A stretch of 64,000 nt of DNA from CAVVEC01 sp963747105 (GCA_963747105.1 CAVVEC010000005.1:186001-250000), one strand, 5' to 3'; positions 9,261 through 20,021 are shown, counted from the stretch's first letter. The notes: a model not told the origin generated them from the sequence alone. Numbers and translations are program-made.

Positions 9261-9583
9261 AGACCACCTTTCTTAAAATGGACAAGCGACAGCAAACCAC
9301 GGCCATCTTCCGAGAAGCTTCGGGGAGACGAAGCGAGGCGGATCATGCTACCAAATTTTGGCATGTACTGGGAAAAAAATGCGCCAGGAAGCGCCCAAAC
9401 CCGGCTCTGGGCGGGCTGCGCCGTAGATTCAACAAGATAAGCGGATCAACAAGTGTGGACCGAACATCCGTGACCGTCAAAACGAGGGGCGGTCGTATTG
9501 GGCAGCGCGTGCGAACTCTGGTGATGCGCGCGAACGGACCGCGGGATCGCCCGTACACGGCAGTTCCAGGTCGTTAGCGCAAT
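9261..9583. other. Intergenic stretch without a recognised gene
   Basis: 323 bp between the start of the kelch gene and the stop of the M48 peptidase gene, both on the minus strand. Open frames here have no coding-like composition or family resemblance. It must hold the kelch gene promoter; I saw no convincing terminator or palindrome. Confidence 0.5.
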
Positions 9584-10736
9584 TCAGTTGCTGCTGTCGT
9601 CCCGGCGCTTGAGCGTGGGATGATCGTCATCGCTGGAGGTGCCATCCTTGCCGTTCTTGTCGGTGGAAGAGGCACGCCGCAGGCTGGGCTTGTTGCCGTC
9701 CTTGGCCGGTTCGGTCAGCTTGCGGCGGTTCTCGAGGGCGCCAGCCGCGCCTTCACGTCCTGGAACTCCGAGGTGTCCAGGATGTACTCCGGACGCGGCG
9801 GCAGGATCGTGTTGATCTCTTCCTGGCTCTTGGCAATGCGGTCCGGAGTCTGCGGGTGGGTGGCGAACGCCTTGGCCAGCGAGCCCGGCTTCTTCTTCTC
9901 CTTCGCCTGTACCTTCTCGAAGAAGGCGACGAAGGATTGCGGATCGTAGCCCGTCTTGTACATGTACTCAATGCCGAGGTAATCGGCCTCGGCCTCGAAG
10001 CCGCGCGGAGAAGGATAGGAAGGTCAGCGGCAGCGCCAGCCCGGCCGCCGAGCTGATCGCATAGCCGATGCCGCCGCCCATGAAGATCAGCGGGATGGTT
10101 GCGAAGTTGGCCAGTTGCGCCCGCGTCATCTGGCGCGTGGCGTGGCGCGCGCACACGTGCGAGATCTCGTGCGCCATCACGCCCGCCATCTCGGATTCGT
10201 TATCCGCCGCCAGAATCAGCCCCGAATTCACGTAGAAGAATCCGCCGGGCAGCGCGAAGGCATTGATCGCATCGTCGTCGATCACCTTGATGGTGAACGG
10301 AACCTTGGCGTCGGAGTTGCGCACCAGGTTCTGCCCGATGCGGTTCACGTACTCATTCACCACCGGGTCCTGCACCAGCCGGACGCTCTGCTCCACCTGC
10401 ATGGCGTATTGCTTGCCCATGCGGATTTCCTTTTCCAGCGAGTACCAGTTGCCCAGGCCTTTGCCGCCCATGTTGCGGTTGCCGATGGCGTCAACGTCGT
10501 CCTTGCTGCCATCGTGCTTGACTTTGTCGGGGTCAGCGGGCTGAACCTCGGGGCCGGTTTGCTCTGATCGGTCTGGGTGCTGAAGCAGGCGTACCACCTT
10601 GCATGCCGGGATCGCCCGGAACGCTGGCCGGGGGCTGGCCGTTGGCACCGGTGCCTTGAGTCTGAGCAGACGTGGATCGTGCCGCATAGCTAAAGGTCAG
10701 GAACGCAGCCGTCAACAGCAAGAGGCGCAGCTTCAT
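9584..10736 (-). CDS. Secreted M48-family metallopeptidase, frame-disrupted
   Basis: Zinc metallopeptidase of the Oma1/BepA type, which degrades or quality-controls envelope proteins. Starts with MKLRLLLLTAAFLTFSYAA (signal peptide). The central frame carries YVNRIGQNLVRNSD, AFALPGGFFYVNSG and the catalytic HEISH (HExxH, about residue 190). A later frame supplies the third zinc ligand region (EAEADYLGIEYM), followed by ATHPQTPDRI. The C-terminus is a charged tail (TDKNGKDGTSSDDDHP). Frames change near 10560, 10015 and 9740. The conserved metallopeptidase core is complete when joined, so the breaks are probably indel errors. Confidence 0.85.
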
Positions 10737-11077
10737 ACTCAACTCCGTTAATCCGCCCGGCAGGGGGCTCTTCCGCGATTATACGCCGAGGGCAGAGACA
10801 CCTTACCCGCGTGGGCTTCCCTAAACAGGTAGGACGCAGGATACCGAGAGAAGGTTATCCGGGAGGCCGGCGGGAAGCCTGCAAAGCACCGCCCCCGTTC
10901 GAGTCTCTTTCCGGGAATCTCTGGGGCCCGGCGTCGCATCCTATGTTTTGAGGCAGCTAGCCCTTCCTGGTTACCTTCGGGACTGAAAAGGCTCTGTAGA
11001 GGAGGAACCTCACGTGCTATACTGCGCTCAGAAGCGGTGGCCGGGCCTGTTTACGCCCGAACCTGAGGAAATCAGCG
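10737..11077. other. Divergent intergenic region
   Basis: About 340 bp between the divergent M48 and S41 peptidase genes. It holds no recognised gene. On the minus strand a TATAAT hexamer sits about 45 bp upstream of the M48 start. On the plus strand an extended -10 box precedes the S41 gene. Stem-forming GC-rich segments (near 10855-10930) did not match any riboswitch class I know. Confidence 0.45.
11015..11023 (+). promoter_or_regulatory. Candidate extended -10 promoter element
   Basis: TGCTATACT matches the extended -10 pattern TGnTATAAT with one change, 55 bp upstream of the S41 peptidase start. No good -35 hexamer at 17 bp, as is common for extended -10 promoters. Confidence 0.4.
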
Positions 11078-12686
11078 ATGGTCCGTAGTTCTCGTCGAAC
11101 TCTCTCTGTAGTGTGTTTATCTTGGTCACCTGTGGCTTTCTGGGCATGGTTTTCGGCCAGAAGATCAATCCGGCGGCGGCGCCCGGTGGCGACTCCGACG
11201 TGCGCGACAGCTTGCACCAGTTTACCGAGGTGTACAGCATCGTCGAGCAGAACTACGCCGAACCGGTCGATCCCGGACAAAGCCATCTAAACGGCGCCAT
11301 TCCGGGCATGCTGCATGTGCTCGATCCGCACTCCAATTTTTTCGATCCCAAGGCCTATGCCCTGCTGCGCGAAGACCAGCGCGGCAAGTACTACGGCGTG
11401 GGCATGACGGTGGGCCCGCGCAACAACAAGGTGATTGTGATTGCTCCGTTCGTCGGCACGCCCGCCTACCGCGCCGGCATTCGGCCCGGCGACATCATCG
11501 TGGCCGTCGATGGCAAGCCTACGGATAACATGAGCACCGGCGACGTGGCCGATCTGCTGAAGGGCCCGAAAGGCACCACCGTTCACATCACCATCCTGCG
11601 GGAGGGCACGGAAAAGCCGCTCGAATTCGCCGTGGTGCGCGACGAGATTCCCCGCTACAGCGTGGACCTGCATTTCCTGATTCGGCCAGGCATCGGTTAC
11701 ATGCACGTCAGCGGGTTCAATGAAACCACCGAAAAAGAAGTGCAGGACGCGCTCGATGAGATGGGCGATCTGAAGGGACTGATTCTCGACCTGCGGCAAA
11801 ACCCCGGCGGCTTGCTGAGCGAAGGCGTAGGCGTGGCCGACAAGTTCCTGCACAAGGGACAGCTGATTGTTTCCCATCACGGCCGCGTCGTCGCCGGAGA
11901 AGCGCTATGTCGCGACCCATGGCGACGGCGGCAAGGAATATCCGCTCGTTGTGCTGGTGAATCGCGGAACAGCTTCAGCGGCGGAAATCGTGGCGGGCGC
12001 GATTCAGGACCATGACCGCGGCCTGATCGTGGGCGAAACCACCTTCGGCAAGGGACTGGTGCAGACCGTCTATCCGCTTTACGAGAACACCGGCCTGGCG
12101 CTGACGACCGCCAAGTATTACACGCCCAGCGGACGTCTGATTCAGCGCGACTATTCCAACGTTTCGCTGTACGACTATTACTTCGACCGGGACGACGGAG
12201 AACAATGGCACCGGCAACCACGAGGTGAAACTTACCGACAGCGGCCGCACCGTATACGGCGGCGGCGGCATCACGCCCGGATGTCAAATGTCCCGGCGGT
12301 GAAGACCAACCACTTCCAGGACGACGCTGTCTGCAGCACTACGCCTTCTTCAACTTTGCCAAGCACTACATGGTGAACCACCACCCCGACAAGAACTTTC
12401 GAGGTGGACGATGATGACTCTGCAGGACTTCCGCAAGTTCCTGGACTCGGAGAAGGTTCCCTACACCGAAGCCGACTTGGCGGAGAACAATGACTGGGTA
12501 CGTTCCAGCATCAAGAGCGAAATTTTCATGGACGCCTTCGGCCAGGAGGAGGGCTTGAAGGTCAGGGCGGAAACCGATCCCGAGGTGGTCAAGGCTCTGG
12601 AACTTATGCCGCAGGCGAAAGCGCTGGCCGATAATGCCCGGCGCATCGTGGCTGAGCGCACCAACGCACACTTGATGAACCGTTAG
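11078..12686 (+). CDS. S41 C-terminal processing peptidase with PDZ domain, frame-disrupted
   Basis: Tail-specific protease anchored by an N-terminal hydrophobic segment (MVRSSRRTLSVV, then TCGFLGMVFGQK). Order: helical N-domain (EVYSIVEQNYAEPVDP), PDZ domain (YGVGMTVG, AGIRPGDIIVAVDGKP), then the S41 catalytic core (GLILDLRQNPGGLLSEGV, nucleophile serine in RGTASAAEIVAGAIQDH, lysine in FGKGLVQT). The C-terminal helical part ends KALADNARRIVAERTNAHLM. Such enzymes (CtpA family) trim periplasmic or membrane proteins. Frames change near 11115, 11885, 12200, 12300 and 12405. All catalytic elements are present, so the gene is likely functional and the breaks technical. Confidence 0.88.
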
Positions 12687-12703
12687 CCGCTTGGTTCTGT
12701 TTG

Positions 12704-12731
12704 AAAGGGCCCGCTTTCATGGGCCTTTTTT
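12704..12731 (+). terminator. Rho-independent terminator after the S41 gene
   Basis: Stem AAAGGGCCC / GGGCCTTT (one bulged G) followed directly by a T-run, 18 bp downstream of the stop codon. Confidence 0.8.
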
Positions 12732-12900
12732 GTTTTCTTCCGCGCGATCAATCTTCGCTCCGCTGGGCGGGTCCTGAGCGAAGTCGAAGGAGGGCGTCCG
12801 CCCGGCGCGGGCATATCCACTGCCGGGAATATTCCGAATACATCAGCTGTAAGACCGCTCTAGAATAAGCGTATCTGGCAACTTGCCTGCGGAGTGGCTT

Positions 12901-14100
12901 ATGCGTCGCGAGGTTCTGTGGTCGGCTGGATTGTGCTTCGCTCTCTGTTCATCTCACCTGGCTGCGCAAACCGCATCATCACCCGCCCCCAAGGACTATT
13001 CGTTCACTGTGCCAGCATCTCAGGCGTGGACGGACACTGGTCCCGATCTGCAGACCGGTGACGTGGTACAGATTTCGTCGACTGTGAGTGGATGCGGCTC
13101 ACCCGCAACCAGTACGAATCCCCAGGAACAGAATTTGCCGGTTCCTTCGGCGCCGGTGGGCACCCTCATCGTCAAACTGCATCCTCAGGACGCAGCACCA
13201 TTGGCGGTGGGAACCAGCAAGGAGCTGCACATCGAAGCTGCCAGCCGTCTTTCTTTCAGTGCGAACGGCGGGAATTGCAGCGCTGGGAGCTTCGCCGTCA
13301 AAGTCCACGTAGTGCCTGCAAGCCAGGCCACCTCTGCCGCTCCTACTTCTGAAGGGGAAAAGTATAAGCAAGAGCTGGGCGCTGCCGCGCAGATATTCCT
13401 GCAGGGGCAATTCGGCCTTGGGAACACAGCATCGACCAGCAACACCGCCGGTTCCAGCGCGACGGATTCGGCTGCGCCTTTGAAGGTTTCCGATGCTCCC
13501 CTGGATTCAGGCCTGCGCAAAGACATCGACGGCTTGCCCCGGCGGGTAAACGATCAGTTCAAGAATCTTGGAGACATGGTCAATTTTGCTTTGATCGGCT
13601 CCGAGTCACAGGTAAAGAGCGCACTGGATGCCGCCACCTGGCACCCGGCCGACACCAGTGACACAGGCGCGGTTCTGGCCGCATTGACGGATACCTTTGA
13701 GAAGAAGGACTACCTGGCCATGCCCATGAGCACGCTTTACCTGTTTGGGCGTCCCCAAGATTACGGGTACGAGATGGCCGAGCCAATTGCGATGGTCGCC
13801 AGCCGGCACCACTTCCGGCTGTGGAAGGCCGCTTTCACCTGGAATGGGCAAAATGTCTGGGTGGGCGCGGGCACGCATGACATCGGCTTCGCCAAGGACA
13901 AACGCAACGGCAACGTCACTCACAAGATCGATCCGGCTGTCGATGGCGAGCGCGCCAACATCGGGCAGAGCCTGCAGCAGTCCGGCAAGGTGAAAAGTAT
14001 GAGCTATTATTTGCCCCCGAATCCCGTACAGGAAGCCAAGAACGCTACTGGAGATACCTATCACTCGGATGGAAGGCTTCTCGTAGTGTTCTTGAAGTAG
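12901..14100 (+). CDS. Secreted LssY C-terminal-domain protein
   Basis: About 400 residues from the ATG at 12901. Signal peptide MRREVLWSAGLCFALCSSHLAAQ; then a beta-rich domain (about 30-150) and a low-complexity linker rich in Ser, Thr and Ala. The C-terminal half matches the LssY_C family: DGLPRRVNDQFKNLGDMVNF, IGSESQVKSALDAATWHPAD, LYLFGRPQDYGYE and HHFRLWKA. The domain was first noted in Legionella secretion-related proteins, and its biochemical role is unknown. The start follows a weak purine stretch. Intact and isolated between two terminators or hairpins. Confidence 0.75.
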   Translation: MRREVLWSAGLCFALCSSHLAAQTASSPAPKDYSFTVPASQAWTDTGPDLQTGDVVQISSTVSGCGSPATSTNPQEQNLPVPSAPVGTLIVKLHPQDAAPLAVGTSKELHIEAASRLSFSANGGNCSAGSFAVKVHVVPASQATSAAPTSEGEKYKQELGAAAQIFLQGQFGLGNTASTSNTAGSSATDSAAPLKVSDAPLDSGLRKDIDGLPRRVNDQFKNLGDMVNFALIGSESQVKSALDAATWHPADTSDTGAVLAALTDTFEKKDYLAMPMSTLYLFGRPQDYGYEMAEPIAMVASRHHFRLWKAAFTWNGQNVWVGAGTHDIGFAKDKRNGNVTHKIDPAVDGERANIGQSLQQSGKVKSMSYYLPPNPVQEAKNATGDTYHSDGRLLVVFLK

Positions 14101-14217
14101 GGGGAGCTTATTCGCTTTCCCGTATTCCTCGCCCGACGCGCAAACGCTACCGCCCGTTGTTCCTATTCCCAACTGTGGCCTCTTCCGCATCCGAGCGGAA
14201 AGACCCTCCGCAAAAAA

Positions 14218-14242
14218 GGCCGCCGGGAATCAAACGGCGGCC
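14218..14242 (-). terminator. GC-rich hairpin with T-run on the minus strand
   Basis: GGCCGCCG and CGGCGGCC form an 8-bp perfect stem with a 9-nt loop; on the minus strand it is followed by TTTTTTG. No minus-strand gene is seen upstream of it, so it may stop antisense transcription or be a relic. Confidence 0.35.
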
Positions 14243-14370
14243 ATGGAGTTGGAGGTTTTTGCTATGCGGTCTAGTCAGATTCGCCTTCCTGTCCGTTAGG
14301 TTGCCCGGTTATGTCGGGTGAGATAGCGCTAGCCCCTGTGAATACTCGGTGAGGAGGTCGGTGTGCCGGT

Positions 14371-14491
14371 CATCCCGAGCAAGCGTTCTTTGCGCAGCGA
14401 GGGATCTGGGCGAGCCACGCGAAGCGTCGCGCCCTTTGCGACGCAATAATGGCGCGTTTGGCTCGCTTCCGCATCAAACCGAGCCAATACC
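14371..14491. repeat. 121-bp dispersed repeat, copy A
   Basis: Aligns without gaps to the inverse of 46890-47010 at roughly 88% identity. It folds into a long hairpin: GCGAGCC 14410-14416 with GGCTCGC 14460-14466, and an inner stem GCGTCGC 14424-14430 with GCGACGC 14438-14444. Two inner base pairs differ between the copies in a compensatory way. It is noncoding (copy B has a stop in the only shared open frame). Confidence 0.75.
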
Positions 14492-14573
14492 GAACACTCC
14501 GCGGGATTCGTCTTCCGGTGTGACTTCATTTATTCTTTGATCTTCAGTCTCAACAGCTCGCGGAGGTCGGACT

Positions 14574-17500
14574 TTGATTCGAGTTCGTCGTCTTACCCTG
14601 ATGGTGCTTGCCTGCAGCCTGGGTTTCTTATTTGTGAGCGTCGGCCAAGCGGAGCAGTATCCCGAGAGCACGTATCAGGAACTAAGATGGCGGATGGCTG
14701 GGCCGTTCCGCGGCGGCCGAACCCGGGCCGCCACCGGGGTCGCAAGCCAGCCCAATGTCTTTTACGTCGGCGCAGTGAACGGCGGCGTGTGGAAGTCGGA
14801 CGACTACGGCCGCACCTGGAATCCCATCTTCGACGACCAGCCCACCCAGTCGATCGGCGCCATCGCGGTGGCGCCCTCCGATCCCAACATAGTCTACGTC
14901 GGCAAGCGGCGAGGGCCTGCAGCGGCCCGATCTCTCAGTGGGCGATGGTATCTACAGATCCACCGATGCGGGCAAGACCTGGACCCACCTCGGCCTGCGC
15001 GACGGGCAGCAGATTCCCGCGCTGGCCGTGGATCCCCGCGACCCGAATCGCTTGTTTGCGGCGGTACTAGGCCATCCCTACGGCCCCAACGAGGAGCGCG
15101 GCATTTTCCGTTCGACCGATGGCGGCCAGACCTGGCAGAAGGTCCTCTACAAGGATGAGAACACGGGCGGCGTCCGACATTGAGATGGACCCCTCGAATC
15201 CCGACGTGCTCTACGCGTGCCTGTGGGGGCGCGCCAGGGGCCGTGGGAGGACGCGAATTCGTATCGGCGGGGCGGGCGGCGGGATATTCAAGTCCACCGA
15301 TGGCGGCAACACGTGGCATAACCGTTGACCAAGGGCCTGCCCGAAGACCTGGTGCAGGCTTAACGTCGCGCATCGCGCCCAGCCATCCGCAGCCGGCTCT
15401 ATGCCACCTTCGCAGCCTCGGCCGGAATGTCAGCTCACCGCGACGCGGCGTTTATCGCTCCGACGACGCCGGCGAGAACTGGAATCAAGCTACCACCGAC
15501 CCGCGTCCTGCGATGCGCATCGGCGGCGGCGATGAGCTTCCCGTTCCGAAGGTCGATCCCGAAGAATCCCGATGTGGTCTACATCGCCAGCATCGTCACC
15601 ATGCGTTCGACGGACGGCGGCAAGACCTGGATCGGGCCTCCGCGGCGCGCCCGGCGGCGACGACTACCAGAACCTGTGGATTAACCCGAAGAATCCCAAC
15701 ATGATTCTGCTGGTCAGCGATCAGGGCGCCATTGTGAGCGTCAACGGCGGGGCAGACGTGGAGTTCGTGGTACAACCAGCCCACGGCGCAGCTCTACCAC
15801 GTCGATGGCCAGCAATGCGTTTCCCTACCGCGTTTGCGGCGGGCAGCAGGAGAGCGGCTCGGTGTGCATCTCCAGCCGGGGCAACGACGGTGAGATCACC
15901 TTTCGCGAATGGCACCCGGTGGGCGTCATCGAATATGGCTATGTCGCGCCCGACCCGCTTGCACCCCGACATTGTCTATGGAGGCCGGCCGCAACGAGGT
16001 TTCGAAGTTCGACTGGTCCACCGGCCAGGTGCAAGACATAACGCCCATTCCGCTGCGTGACCGAGAATATCGCACCGATCGCACCGAGCCGATCATGTTC
16101 TCGCCGCTCGATCCGCACATTCTTTACTACGCCGCCAACGTGCTTTTCAAAACGACGGACGGCGGGCATGCCTGGCAGACCATCAGCCCCGATCTCACCC
16201 GACCGCATCCGGGCATGCCGCGCCAGCCTGGGGAGCCTTGCCGCCAGGAGATCCGAGACGCCGGCAAAGCAGCGAGGCGTGATTTACGCGCTCGCGCCCT
16301 CGTTCCAAAGACGTCAATACGCTTTGGGCGGGAACCGACGACGGGCTGATCTGGATCACGCGCGACGGCGGAAAAAACTGGAACAACATTACTCCGCCGC
16401 AACTGACCCCGTGGAGCAAGGTGACGCAGATTGAAGCGTCGCACTTCGACGATCAGACTGCCTATGCCTCGGTCAGCCGCTTCCGGATTGACGATCTGCA
16501 TCCCTACATCTACCGCACTCACGACGGCGGCAAGACGCTGGCAGTTGATTACCAACGGCCTGCCGGACGACGCGCCGGTCGACACCGTGCGCGAAGATCC
16601 GGTCCGCAGGGGCCTGCTGTTTGCCGGCACGGAGACTGCGGTGTGGGTTTCGTTCGACGACGGCGACCACTGGCAGTCTCTGCAATTGAACCTGCCGCAC
16701 ACCTCGATGCGCGACCTGTGGATTCATGAGAATGACCTGATCGTCGCCACACACGGGCGCTCCTTCTGGATGCTCGACGACATCACGCCACTGCGGCAAC
16801 TCACTGAACCGGTCGCCAGATCGGAGGCTTATCTTTTCCAGCCCGCACCGGCCTGCCGGGTCCGGCGCAGTACTTATCCGGACACACCGATCCCGCCGGA
16901 TGAGCCGGCGGCTGAGAATCCTCCCGATGGCGCCATCCTCGATTACTTCCTGGCGCAGCCTGCTTCTGGCCCGGTGACGCTGGAAATCCTTAATGCTAAG
17001 GGCAAGCTCGTGCGCCGTTATTCGAGCACGGATCAGCCGGATGTGACGCAGGCCGATCTCGAGAAGCAATCGATCCCCCTGTATTGGATTCGCATGCCGA
17101 AGATTCTTCCCGCGACTGCGGGCATGCATCGCTGGGTCTGGGACCTGCGCTATCCGGCGCCAGATTCGTTGCGTCACGAGTATCCGATTTCGGCGGTTCC
17201 CCACGACACGCCGCGACTACCGCTTGGCCCCGCAGTTCTTCCCGGAACGTACACCGTCCGCCTCACGGTGAAGGGACGCAGCTCCACCGCATTACTCATC
17301 GTAAGAATGGATCCGCGTGTGAACACGCCGCCGGCTGGACTGGAGCAGCAGTCCAAGCTGGAAATGGGCTTATCTTCCCTGTTAACCCGGAGTTCCCAAG
17401 CCCTCACGGAGGCGCGCTCGGTCCGCGAGCAACTGCAGAAGATCTCGTCGCAAGCGAGCGGTTTGCTGGCTGAATCGATCAAGGCGCTCGATCAGAAGGT

Positions 17501-17807
17501 CTCCGTGGTTTTGGGAAAACCGGCGCCGATGCTGGGAGCGGTTACGCCAGAAATATCTCTGAGCCGTTTGAACAGCCAAGTCGGAACGCTCTACGGCGAG
17601 GTGGATCAAGTTGATGCGACTCCGACCACACCTCAAACGGAGGCGTCCGCTGGAGTGGAACGTGATCTTTCGGCGGTGATGAAACAGTGGGACGAACTCA
17701 AGCGCGCCGATCTGGCGGCACTCAATCGCCGGCTCCACGACGCGAATCTGCCTGAGGTCCGTGTCCCGCCACGTTTAAGACCGTCAGGAGAGGACGAGGA
17801 CGATTGA
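14574..17807 (+). CDS. Large secreted BNR/sortilin-like beta-propeller protein, frame-disrupted
   Basis: About 1080 residues once frames are joined. The TTG start at 14574 sits 8 bp after GGAGG and gives a signal peptide (LTLMVLACSLGFLFVSVGQA). The body is built of VPS10/BNR-type repeats with the Asp-box pattern: GGVWKSDDYGRTW, GIYRSTDAGKTW, GIFRSTDGGQTW, GIFKSTDGGNTW, GVYRSDDAGENW, TMRSTDGGKTW, VLFKTTDGGHAW, IYRTHDGGKTW. The C-terminal 300 residues (MRDLWIHENDLIVATHGRSFW onward) form a conserved non-repeat region. Proteins of this kind are often labelled glycosyl hydrolase, but no activity is established. At least ten frame changes lie between 14910 and 16560; from there to 17807 the frame is clean. 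Confidence 0.82.
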
Positions 17808-17832
17808 GCCTCTCGCCCGAATGGAATAAAAA

Positions 17833-17862
17833 AACGGCCCGCAGCATGAGTTGCGAGCCGTT
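17833..17862. terminator. Bidirectional terminator between convergent genes
   Basis: AACGGC and GCCGTT arms with an internal GCA/TGC extension; A-run on one side (T-run for the minus gene) and TTTCGTTTTT on the other. Located between the BNR-protein stop and the YXWGXW-protein stop. Confidence 0.65.
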
Positions 17863-17885
17863 GATTTCGTTTTTCCGAACCGACA

Positions 17886-19055
17886 CTAGTGGGGACGTTC
17901 CCCAGCCCCACTGGGCGGATGCGGCGCATTCTGCGGATGCGGCGCATTCTGCGGGTGCGGCGCATTCTCCGTGCGAGGCGCGGACTGCGGACGTGGCGGG
18001 CTCGGCGAGTGGGGCGCATTCTCCGGATGATAAGCACCCTGCGAACCGGGCTGGCCCTGTGGACGATACCCATTCTGCGAATTCGGCGAATTCTGAGGGT
18101 AGTGCGCCCCCTGCGCATTGGGCGCGCTTCCCGTCCGAGGTACAGCCTGCGCATTCGGGTGCTGCGCTGGAGCGCCACCCTGTGCAGTCGACGGGCGAGG
18201 AGCGTTGTATCCCGGTCGCGGGGCTTGGTTGTTGGCCGCCGACGGAGCAGCGTGTCCCGTGGTGGGATGGGCGGTCATCGAGTTACCGGGCCGCGGAACC
18301 TGGCGAGTCGCAGCGGTAGCAGGGCGGTACGGCGCACCCGCCTGCTTGGCCGGAACGACGCCACGTCCGCTAAATTCGCCAGGCTTCGCCGTCGCCGCAA
18401 TGGCCGGTCGCCCGTGGTTCACCGATGCATATAGAGCGCGGTTGTTCCGCGCAGCCTGCACCTGCTGAGTCTGCATGTTGGTGGGCTGCACGTGTCGTTC
18501 GCGCCCCGCTACCTGTTCCGCAGAGGTCGGACGAGCCCTGGTTCCGCCGGTGCCGCCGTTATAGCTGACGTTGTTTACCGTGGTGTTGTTGATGACTGTC
18601 CGGTTGTACACATTGGTAACGTTGGTGACGTTCACGTTGGTCACACTACGGTTGTAGTAGAACTGTCTGCCATTCCAATATCCGCCCTCATAGCCGACAC
18701 CTCCGTAGCCGTAGCCGTAATTAATGCCGCCATAGAAACCGATATGGGGACCCCAGTAACCGGCGTTCCAGAGATAGAAACCGTTGGACCAACCCCAATA
18801 ACCCGGTGTCCAAAGCAGACCCACAGCGGGAGCCACGACCCAGGTGCCGGGCACCCAGTAGTAATCACCGTCACCGTAGGCCCAGTAACCGGGCGTCCAC
18901 ATATAACCTGGGCCGGGACAAATTGGCTGCTCGTAGACGGGAAGCGCCGGCGGACCGACGCTGATGGACACGCCGAACTGCGCAAACGATGCCGCCGGCA
19001 CCGCCAGCAGCAACAACGCCAATAATACCCAACGAACAGAGCGGATCACTGCCAT
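17886..19055 (-). CDS. Secreted YXWGXW-repeat protein with Pro/Asn/His-rich tail
   Basis: 389 residues. A signal peptide (VLLALLLLAVPAASFA) is followed at about 45-115 by aromatic repeats WTPGYWAYGDGDYYW, WVPGTW, LLWTPGYWGW, YLWNAGYWG, the WxxGxW/YXWGXW type found in exported proteins of Acidobacteria and Proteobacteria. Then comes a glycine/tyrosine patch, an Asn/Val/Thr-rich stretch (NVTNVTNVYNRTVINNTT) and about 200 residues of proline-rich low complexity. The tail ends with three NAPHPQ-like hexapeptides from an 18-bp DNA repeat. No enzymatic motif; probably an envelope or surface structural protein. Confidence 0.8.
   Translation of the reverse strand: MAVIRSVRWVLLALLLLAVPAASFAQFGVSISVGPPALPVYEQPICPGPGYMWTPGYWAYGDGDYYWVPGTWVVAPAVGLLWTPGYWGWSNGFYLWNAGYWGPHIGFYGGINYGYGYGGVGYEGGYWNGRQFYYNRSVTNVNVTNVTNVYNRTVINNTTVNNVSYNGGTGGTRARPTSAEQVAGRERHVQPTNMQTQQVQAARNNRALYASVNHGRPAIAATAKPGEFSGRGVVPAKQAGAPYRPATAATRQVPRPGNSMTAHPTTGHAAPSAANNQAPRPGYNAPRPSTAQGGAPAQHPNAQAVPRTGSAPNAQGAHYPQNSPNSQNGYRPQGQPGSQGAYHPENAPHSPSPPRPQSAPRTENAPHPQNAPHPQNAPHPPSGAGERPH
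17915..17968. repeat. Three tandem 18-bp units inside the YXWGXW gene
   Basis: Two identical copies of GCGGATGCGGCGCATTCT and a third with one change (GCGGGTG). In frame on the minus strand they encode NAPHPQ-type hexapeptides, so copy-number change keeps the frame. Confidence 0.9.
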
Positions 19056-19271
19056 CGTGCTTCCTCTGCGCTCGTCATCCTTCGCTTGCCCGGTCTGGCT
19101 TTGTCGCTCCAGGTTGCGTGGATGTCGAGGCGAAACTTCCAGCTCTCAGGTTCCGAGCCTCAAGTCCTATCCTATACAAACGCGGGCTGCAAGAATATGT
19201 TGCGCTGTCCCAGGGTTACCTCGGAATGCAATGATTCTACACAGGCTGTGGGATGCAGAGGGGAGCCGCTG

Positions 19272-19988
19272 CTACTTTCCCGCGCGCCAAGCCGGAATCG
19301 CAGAAGCGCCTCGCGCTAAATGACCGAGGCTGGCGGGTTCGACGGTGACCACATCCTTGCCGTAAGTCTTGCCTGCGATGATGGGCTTGTTGGGGATGGT
19401 TTCGTAGGCATAGCCGGTCAAAAGGCCCGTACATTTATAGTTTGCGCAGCTTACATTGAGTCGAGCCCATCCATAGTGTGTTTTTCCCGCGATGTTGACA
19501 AATTGAAGGCCTAGGAAGCGATTCTTTACGTTCCACCATTGACCCGCAAAATTAGTCGAGGTCGGAACCCGAAAACTCCCGACCATCCACAGCTTTCTTT
19601 TGGCGTTGAACTTCTTGCTCAGTTGAATCTTCACCCCAGCTGGGAGGGCGGAGGCAAACGCATAATCCCTGCACGTACTTGTACAATAACCCATCACTTC
19701 ATTTCCGTTCCCAGTAACAACGGCTAGGGCTCCGCCCACACTGGAGGTACTGACGACACTATAGGTATTTGAGAGGGTGAAATCCGTAATGTTGTCATGG
19801 TCAAGGTCAAGATTAAACTGCGTATTAGGAGGGATTTGCTGATGGGCTTTAGTGTAGATAATCTTGCCTTCAGCAGGCTGTGCCAACGCCAACAAACTCA
19901 CCCCCGCCGCACTCGCCGCGAGCGCGTATGAGTTGAGCCGCTGATGCAGTGATTCGGAAAGCTTGCAAGGTGTCCGAATTTGTTTCAT
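19272..19988 (-). CDS. Secreted paralogue 3 of a tandem family
   Basis: 238 residues. Third in transcription order of three paralogues. Shared N-terminus: KLSESLHQRLNSYALAASAA followed by a hydrophobic core and AQPAEGKIIYT, a long signal peptide or anchor. LDLDHDNITDF is a calcium-loop-like D-x-D-x-D motif. Shared C-terminal half: RFLGLQF, THYGWARLNV, LLTGYAYETIPNKPIIAGKT, then DVVTVEPASLGHLARGASAI and a basic end. Four cysteines (including CTSTC) are unique to this copy. The ATG at 19988 is preceded by GGAGGATC; a GTG one codon upstream is also possible. Function unknown; the conserved ends suggest common export or sorting. Confidence 0.75.
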   Translation of the reverse strand: MKQIRTPCKLSESLHQRLNSYALAASAAGVSLLALAQPAEGKIIYTKAHQQIPPNTQFNLDLDHDNITDFTLSNTYSVVSTSSVGGALAVVTGNGNEVMGYCTSTCRDYAFASALPAGVKIQLSKKFNAKRKLWMVGSFRVPTSTNFAGQWWNVKNRFLGLQFVNIAGKTHYGWARLNVSCANYKCTGLLTGYAYETIPNKPIIAGKTYGKDVVTVEPASLGHLARGASAIPAWRAGK

Positions 19989-20021
19989 CACATGATCCTC
20001 CGCCGACTGCCACGACGAACG

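Noticed and set aside
10737..11077. Riboswitch between the M48 and S41 genes
   Set aside because: GC-rich stems are present, but the conserved cores of cobalamin, cyclic-di-GMP, SAM or SAH classes could not be matched.
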